From Nageia nagi (taxonomy: Eukaryota; Pinophyta), in the NCBI GenBank assembly GCA_050084985.1, contig JBITNC010000001.1, positions 63,550,001 through 63,614,000 on the forward strand: a DNA stretch of 64,000 bases, given 5' to 3'. Positions 57,927-64,000 of this stretch are shown here, piece by piece. The position numbers and the translations under genes were made by a program. How positions within the stretch are numbered: position 1 is the first letter of the stretch; the number at the start of each line of letters is the position of its first letter. The notes under the pieces were generated by a model. It was not told the DNA's origin, made no database searches, and worked only from the letters and a program-made list of their open reading frames with translations.

Positions 57927-58823
57927 CCCATTTCGGGTCATTTGTAGAGGATTAGACATTTTTGTGCAAAATTGGACAACTTACACTATTTTTCCAAACT
58001 TGCAAGTTTCCCTTTTTTTTTTTCACAATGGTGATATAAATCTCAAGTAATTGAAGTGAGCATGTTCTTATTTGAGACTATGGATGTCATTGTATGTTAT
58101 TTTCCCATGCTATCTTAAGTGTTTGGATCATTTTGTAAATCTTCAATAAGGTGGACAAAAGAATGCGTGTAGATCTTTTGAAACATTTTAAGTGGTGTGC
58201 ATGGTTGTAACATTCTATAGTTTGCACATTGGATTAGTGTCTTCCAAGAGAACTTGCATATGTCGTTTAACTTAGGAACTTCATTCCATGTTTGAGTCTT
58301 ACCCCATCCTATCTTACCTTTCCACCGCTTCAACTTCAAGCTCCCCTTGTTGAGGTATTCGTGTTGTTGCCTCACAAGTCGGATCGGGAATGCGTGGAAC
58401 CTAGATCAAACCCGTGCAAGTCCAGTCTCTGAAATTCACACTAGTCGGTGAGAACATTGCCTTAGAGCCCCATTCACATATCACCTCTCTTCACAAACCT
58501 TTTCTTTATTTTTCTATTTTTTGCACGGCTTTTGCAACAAACTCCTTTTATTTTCTATTTTCTTTGAGAAACAACCTCACTGGATTAGAGAGACCCTTTG
58601 AGTCCTTGAGTAATAAATCTATTTTGAGTTGGTAATAGCTTAGAACATCTCTACCAAACCACCTGAGTGAGCCCATGCACCCTTCACTTTCTAACCTTTG
58701 AGTTAAACAGTCCTCATAGCAGGTAGGGGTAACGCCCTACCACTCAGGTGTTGGAGTCTTTCCACAAAGCCCTGCGATACCACTTGTCAACCTGCAAGGA
58801 TAGCAAAGAAAAGGCCCCCAACA

Positions 58824-60839
58824 TGTGGGATGGATGATAATAATTGAAGAGAGCATTTACCTATTTGTTTTTATGTTTCAGTTCCCCCATATAGGACACT
58901 GGACTATCTACAACATTACAGCATAAGTATACACAACACACTTCTAACTCCTGTGATGGTAGGAGCTTAGTTTCTGGGTAGACAGTTAGACTTTTTACTT
59001 CTAGTCTCTAATTTGAAAAATAGTTAATGAAAATAGTATATCAAAGACTGAATGGCAAGACAGTAACAGAAGCTAATAACAATTTTAGGATGAAGTTTAC
59101 AAAATATAATGAAAACATGAAGATTCATGGAAACCCAAGCATATTAGAGGTGGAAAATGTAAGTCTCAAGTTGATAAAGAATTAGAGAATGTTAACACAG
59201 CAATTCATTTAAGAAATGGTGAGCTAAAAAGAAGATATTTGAGGTGAAAAATGAAATAGAAGGCCATGGATTCTGCAGGACATAATCTGTATTTCATAGA
59301 GTCTAGACCAAGGAGACTTCAAAGACTTGAAGAAAGGACGTAGTCACTGTATTTCAAAATGAGTGTTTACACCATAACATACTGGCTTAGCTTAGGGTTG
59401 CAAAGCACGTAGTAAAGGTAAAACACAATCATTTCAAAATTCTGCTTCATGGGAAGGTGAAGCCATGTGGTTGTGCAACCACATGCAAATTTTGGAAGCA
59501 TTTCCAAGTGAGTTTAGGGAGAAATTGGAAGAAATTTGCATGCCTGGGGCTCCTGCTGTGGAACTGTGAAATAAATTCCTTTAAGATGAAATGAATTCGA
59601 CCCCTCTTGTCAAATCCAATCAACACACTGAACTCGCTCAGCAACAGCAGTTATTCCTCCTCTCTCAGCGCACTTACTCTCAGCAAATGTAGAGAAACAA
59701 AAAAGAAAAGTGTTTTTGAGTTAAATAATGCCCAATTTACTTTTACTGGGCCTAGCGAGTCCCGAAATCAGGACTCGCAAGTCTCAACCGAGACTTGATC
59801 GAGTCTGGAAAAGACTGAGTCCCAGGTCTGAGTAACTCGGTAAGGCTGACTCGGATTCCCCAAGTTACTTGGACTGGGGCTGTTTCTCATAACTATGCCT
59901 AGAGCAACTACCAACAGTGAATGTTTAAGCAATCATTTTTATCCTGAACGGCAGGTGTGCCTGTAGTTTGGGCTAGCATTTATAAGTCATAGAGTTTTTT
60001 GTATCAGTGTGGGTCATGATCCTGCTGTTTAAAAACATTATTTAGTACAGAGGCTTTATGTCTCTGTACTTTCCATGATGGTAGAGTTCAGTAAATAAAT
60101 TATAGGAATTTGCATTGTTGGACATTGTTTGCATGTATTGCTTGTGTATTTTTGTTGCATTGTAAAGAACTGATAAAACTTGTTTTCTTGCTTCACAAAA
60201 GCAAAATTGAGTCTGTGACTTGTGATTGCAATTTATCTCTTCCTTGTTTATAGAGTGGTCCTACGAACACCATTAATGACTGGTAACAGTGGAGTTTAGA
60301 TTGCATGGATGCATGTTTTGGTATCTATTTTATTATTCAGGGTGGGTAATAATAGAGTTTAGATATACTGGTTCTTGTTTTGAAATTACTTTTGGACTGA
60401 AAAATTCCAGCAGACAAACAGCATTAGTTTCTTTTGTTTCTCTTTGTGCATTCGATTTACACAAAATTCGTTCTTTTAAGTTGGAGGACAAATTTCATTA
60501 GTAGGTTCTCATTTCAATCAGTAGTTTCTGTATGCAGTAGCTAATTTCTTGAGGGGATGATTGATGAAGATGATAGACATGTAAGTCGAGCTTAAGGAAA
60601 CTGGAAAATACTATCTTTGCAATATCTGAAAGGGTACTTCATATTCACTTGATTTTTATTTCATGATGGATAAATATCGATCCTTTAACTTGACAATCTT
60701 TATTCTCTTTGTGAGCGCTATATGTTGAGGTAATCATCATATTTTGACTTTTGTATGTTGTGAAATCGATTGCCTAAATACTGTAGTGAACATAATCATT
60801 GACTATAGTCGTAAATGATAAATACTCAAAACTTTTCAG
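58824..60839. other. 3' end of the giant intron
   Basis: AT-rich, with no coding exon before the acceptor at 60838-60839. It holds a 22-bp palindrome (CATGTGGTTG-TG-CAACCACATG, 59463-59484) and a cluster of GAGTC/GACTC words at 59755-59870. Nothing else is recognised. Confidence 0.6.
59755..59870. repeat. GAGTC/GACTC-rich palindromic cluster
   Basis: Short words GAGTC, GACTC, ACTCGG and CGAGAC occur about ten times in 115 bp in both orientations, for example gcgagtcccgaaatcaggactcgc and gtctcaaccgagac. A related stretch lies at 50410-50470 beside the hAT relic. Such clusters resemble subterminal repeats of DNA transposons; this assignment is an inference. Confidence 0.45.
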
Positions 60840-61034
60840 GTTATGCGCAAGCATGGAATTCCAGAGCCTTATGAAAAGTTGAAGGAGTTCACTCGTGGTC
60901 GTGCAGTAACAAAGGAGAGCATTCAGGAGTTCGTTCAAGGACTAGAACTGCCAAATGAAGTCAAGGAAAGACTCCTAAAGTTGACTCCACATAGCTACAT
61001 TGGAGCTGCAGAGTCATTAGCAAAAAGTGTTTGA
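60840..61034 (+). CDS. adenylosuccinate lyase, last coding exon
   Basis: 64 residues plus stop, from VMRKHGIPEPYEKLKEFTRG to ESLAKSV. It contains the conserved C-terminal ASL block (YEKLKEFTRGRAVTKESI, then LELPNEVKERLLKLTPHSYI and GAA). It joins the exon ending at 5628 in phase 0. Acceptor: aaaacttttcag at 60828-60839. The stop is TGA at 61032-61034. No frame damage is visible in either exon, and codon usage is ordinary for a plant gene. ASL catalyses two fumarate-releasing steps in purine synthesis. Only the C-terminal helical part is encoded here. Confidence 0.95.
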   Translation, partial: VMRKHGIPEPYEKLKEFTRGRAVTKESIQEFVQGLELPNEVKERLLKLTPHSYIGAAESLAKSV

Positions 61035-64000
61035 GAGTTACTTTCATATGACACCTCTATGTTTGAGGAAGTTGCCTATCTTATTACAAGGATAATGTAG
61101 ACAAGATGATATGACACTGAAATCAACCATAGAAATTGTAAATTTTCTTTTTGTTACCCCAAAGTTTGCAACTGTTGGCGAATATGATGGACTGAAATAC
61201 GGTGTACAGGCCAAAGCATAACCATGTAACATGTTTCAGTTTATACTAGCAATAGCATAAAATAGTGTTGAGCAAAGCCAACAGGATGGTGCACAAGAAA
61301 TTAATTTGAGCCTGCGGTTACTTTGTGTATTCACAATTTATTTAAAATTATTAATTATTTATTTGAGTTACATTAACTTCAAATGACGTTTGTAAACAGT
61401 TGATCGCTCTAAAGGGCTTTTCAGGTCACTTTGTCCTTTTGTATCGTTTCAGCAGTTCATTTTTCAAATGTAGTTGACTATTTTTGGGCACTTCCATGTT
61501 TCTTTACAGGGTATACTCCAATCAGAATTTTTCTTATTTCCTTTTGGTGAACTTTCTGAATCTAAGCAAATAATCCCGTAGCTTTTGTATTGCTATCAAG
61601 GGCGTATCTTTAACAAAGCCATAGAAGTATTGAAACCATACAAAGTTATGTTTCAATATATTTTTGGAAAATACGTAGTTCTTGTGAAAAATAATGTGAA
61701 TAATGTGTCAGACTATTCGTGAGATAATGTACATCATATGGAATAAAATCATCAAATATGGAAAAGAACATATATACACAATATAATGCAGCAATTGTTT
61801 GATGGTTTCATTAGATACAACTCAAACATCCACATCAGCTACCTTCTTGGTTTATGCATCTTTAGTGGAGCATCTGCTTAGACATTTGTTTTAGAATATC
61901 TAATCACTTTTCATCGTAAACAGAATGCAATAAATCATTCTAATGTATGATGAAACATCTCCAACTACAAAACAAAATTCCTTGCAGCTGCCATTAACTA
62001 GAAGAAGGCTTATGATGTGGACTACATGCAAATAAAGACGTGCTGCTGATGATGTGCATGGCATGCATAACTTGCATACACATGCAACAATTAATTTTAT
62101 TAACCTCCTCTAAAATTCCCATGGTCCTTGTTGATTATAGGTAGTTGCAAAGTTGTATATTGTATTGCAATCTCATACATGTGTAAATGATATAATAAAC
62201 TTTATCTTGAAAATAATTGACAATTGTGAGGGAGCTAAAATGTTTAGAAAATTTATTGATGTTAAAAAATTTGTATTCTTTAATTCATTAGGAGAATAAT
62301 GGATTCTTATGACATTATTTTAATTTTCAATAGAGAAGTATTAGAACAAACTTGGTTGTGAAGCAACTAGCAATGATAATGATATTGTATTGAAGGTTGA
62401 AAACTATAGAGACTATGGAAATTATATGGATGATGCACATGATGGATCATTATTTGTCTATTGTTAGTTATTAGATATAGTTAAGTTCTATGAATGTATT
62501 TAATTTATAATGTTCATTGTATACATATTTTTTTTGGTATTCTTGATAATTATTTTTTGGAGTTTCAAATGTATTTATGTTCTATTTTCTTCCTAGTTTA
62601 TCTTCGATTTCTTGTTCATTTGACTACTTTTGATTTCATACTTTTATAGTACTAGTAGGTTGCTTGATATTCAAGCTAGGTGTGAAGTGATCCAAATTGG
62701 ATATATTAATCTAAAATATTAGAAATCATAAAGTGTTAAAACATTTAATGCATCAATCCAAATTTAATGTTTATATTTGTATAACCTATCTTCAAATGCA
62801 AATCAAATAGATTTGAAATTAATACATTTTGAAGTAACAAATGGTTGAACAAAAGATATTTTTAGTTGTACACAATAATTAAGTTATACTAACAAATTAA
62901 TAAAATGTTAGAAAATGACTAAATATTAAATGGGTTGGTGATAGTAAACCACATCAATCATAAACATGAATGAATGAATGATGTCTTTTAGCATCTTTTA
63001 AGAACTAGGAGAACAATGTTGCAAGTTATTGATGTGGAATCGTAAAAGATCCTATCCAATTTGTGGATATTATACAATTCAAAGAGGTGATAGATAAACA
63101 ATTCTCTAATGCATGATATTTCAATTGTTATATTTTAATCAAACATTGAATATATGAAATGTCTTTTAATGTCCTTTAAACCTAATGATTTGTAGGACCT
63201 ATCAAACTTTGTCCAAAGACTAATATATATCATTTACATACTTAAATAATTGTTTCTAGCAAGCTTAAGATTCATAATAAAAATGCCATGTTTGTATTCA
63301 TTATATTGGTTTAAGAGTTCATGGATCATATTGTAATTACAAATATAATTATAGATTTGTCTAATATCTTTGTAAAATGGGCATGAAATGAGAAAATCAA
63401 TCTCATTTTTTATGGTATTTTAAGTTGCAAAACTTTTAAATTTGTTTATCCCATGGTGTTTTAGGTATTGTCTATCTACCTGTTTCACTATGCGATTCAT
63501 GTGAATTTGTTCTTAATTTTATGATCATAAGTTTTCTTTTAGACATCATCTTATATCTAGATCGGATGGGTGTTCAACCTTTGGGTTGATGATGTTTCTA
63601 TAGTAGACTAGTTTTCTTTTATTTGTATTTTGAAATTACAATATCAATATCCGCAAGTGACTAAAAACGATCAATGAGACTAAAATAAGACATATAAGAG
63701 GAGGGGGGCATCTAAAGAGGCTCCAATGTGTAAGACTAAAAAGTAAGCAAAGAAAAAAAGTAGTAACTGTCTTCATAGTTTCATATCCAACAAGTCAAAT
63801 TGAAGTAGTAAGAATCAATATATGAAGACCCAGGAGGATCCTTTAACATTTAAGTTTGAGGTTCGTAATGTTGCAATAAGAGGGGATAACCATATTGGGT
63901 TTAGTAGCAACACCACAAGTTGTCCTTCTAGAGTCATTAGGAGTCATAGTGCACTTCCAGTTCATAACTTCCTCTGATTGAAAAAATGATGTGATGAGTA
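61035..64000. other. ASL 3' UTR and downstream flank
   Basis: AT-rich sequence. The 3' UTR must begin at 61035. A candidate AATAAA lies at 61742-61747, but earlier cryptic signals are possible, so the transcript end is not fixed. No open frame over 60 codons exists beyond about 61232 on either strand. A short + strand peptide-like stretch at about 62350-62470 (ENYRDYGNYMDDAHDGS) may be a transposase tail relic but is too short to assign. Confidence 0.5.

Larger units (their letters stand above)
53625..58823 (+). mobile_element. Repeat E of the hairpin-array family, complete ends and exact 5-bp target duplication
   Basis: 5,199 bp starting TGTTGTGATTAAAATACAAC at 53625 and ending GGCCCCCAACA at 58823. 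It is flanked on both sides by TGTGG (53620-53624 and 58824-58828), an exact target duplication. Order: terminal hairpin (53650-53675), hairpin array (53926-54812), TATA (54967), gene (55194-57707), CCAAT/telo-box/TATA module (57848-57926) and an AT-rich 3' part. The first and last 200 bases are not direct repeats of each other. There is no primer-binding site or polypurine tract inside the ends. It is the best reference copy for the family boundaries. Confidence 0.92.
5629..60839 (+). other. giant intron of the adenylosuccinate lyase gene
   Basis: About 55.2 kb between two exons whose peptides are adjacent in known ASL proteins (...EPIQT then VMRKHG...). The donor is GTAAGT and the acceptor is ttttcag at 60833-60839; both exons are in phase 0. 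Nearly all of its content is layered transposable elements in both orientations, listed separately. I saw no further ASL exon in it. Very long introns filled with old retroelements are known from conifers and other gymnosperms. An assembly misjoin is unlikely to give a frame-perfect pairing but cannot be excluded from the sequence. Confidence 0.88.

Noticed and set aside
53625-58823. Repeat E as an ordinary LTR retrotransposon with short LTRs
   Set aside because: The first and last 200 bases are not direct repeats, and no primer-binding site or polypurine tract lies inside the ends.
53625-58823. Repeat E as a Helitron or a CACTA/Mutator DNA transposon
   Set aside because: Ends are TGTTG...CAACA with a 5-bp duplication; there is no TC...CTRR end, no CACTA terminus, no 9-bp duplication and no transposase motif.
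61044-61232. - strand frame after the ASL stop
   Set aside because: It overlaps the 3' UTR in antisense and shows no recognisable protein features.

Overview
Plant nuclear DNA, most likely from a gymnosperm with a very large genome (inference). It is AT-rich, densely packed with decayed retroelements, and carries one recognisable host gene. Two short exons encode the C-terminus of adenylosuccinate lyase (purine synthesis): 5560-5628 and 60840-61034, both on +. They join in phase 0 across GTAAGT...CAG, so nearly all of the window is one intron of about 55.2 kb. The preceding intron is also invaded by a Ty3/Gypsy chromovirus (1-5352).

Layout. 1-5352: 3' half of a degenerate chromovirus plus its 3' LTR. 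5560-5628: ASL exon. About 6250-15961: a decayed Ty1/Copia element on the - strand, split by repeat A (6529-13045) and broken by repeat B (from 15962). B carries a solo LTR (19341-20550) and is cut at 21313 by a non-autonomous LTR element (21314-23926). 23930-25682: LINE relic. 25683-35474: ORF-less repeat C1 with repeat C2 nested in it (28369 to about 34353). 37780-48953: remnant and 3' LTR of a second chromovirus. Inside that LTR sits a non-autonomous Copia-like element (38903-48931), whose own 5' LTR is hit by a solo LTR (42047-42821) and by repeat D (42841-48534). 50690-53250: hAT transposase relic. 53625-58823: repeat E. 60840-61034: last ASL exon, then its 3' flank.

The most unusual content is the repeat family A, B, C1, C2, D, E. 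Members start TGTTGTG and end CCCAACA. Where both ends can be read they are flanked by exact or near 5-bp target duplications, and an empty site in a sister LTR confirms this for D. Units are 5.2-6.5 kb and have no internal LTRs and no protease, RT or integrase. Layout from 5' to 3': a terminal hairpin; an array of 5-10 hairpins of about 45-50 nt; a TATA box; a roughly 1,000-1,200 codon gene of unknown function ending in coiled coils; then a second promoter-like module (inverted CCAAT, telo-box, TATA) downstream of the gene. TG...CA ends, a 5-bp duplication and a promoter near the 3' end are what an LTR has. My preferred reading is therefore giant solo LTRs that carry their own gene and a structured-RNA array. 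A self-contained element that integrates like an LTR element is the alternative.

All transposon genes here are broken by stops and frameshifts, so the window is a fossil record. Only the ASL exons look functional.
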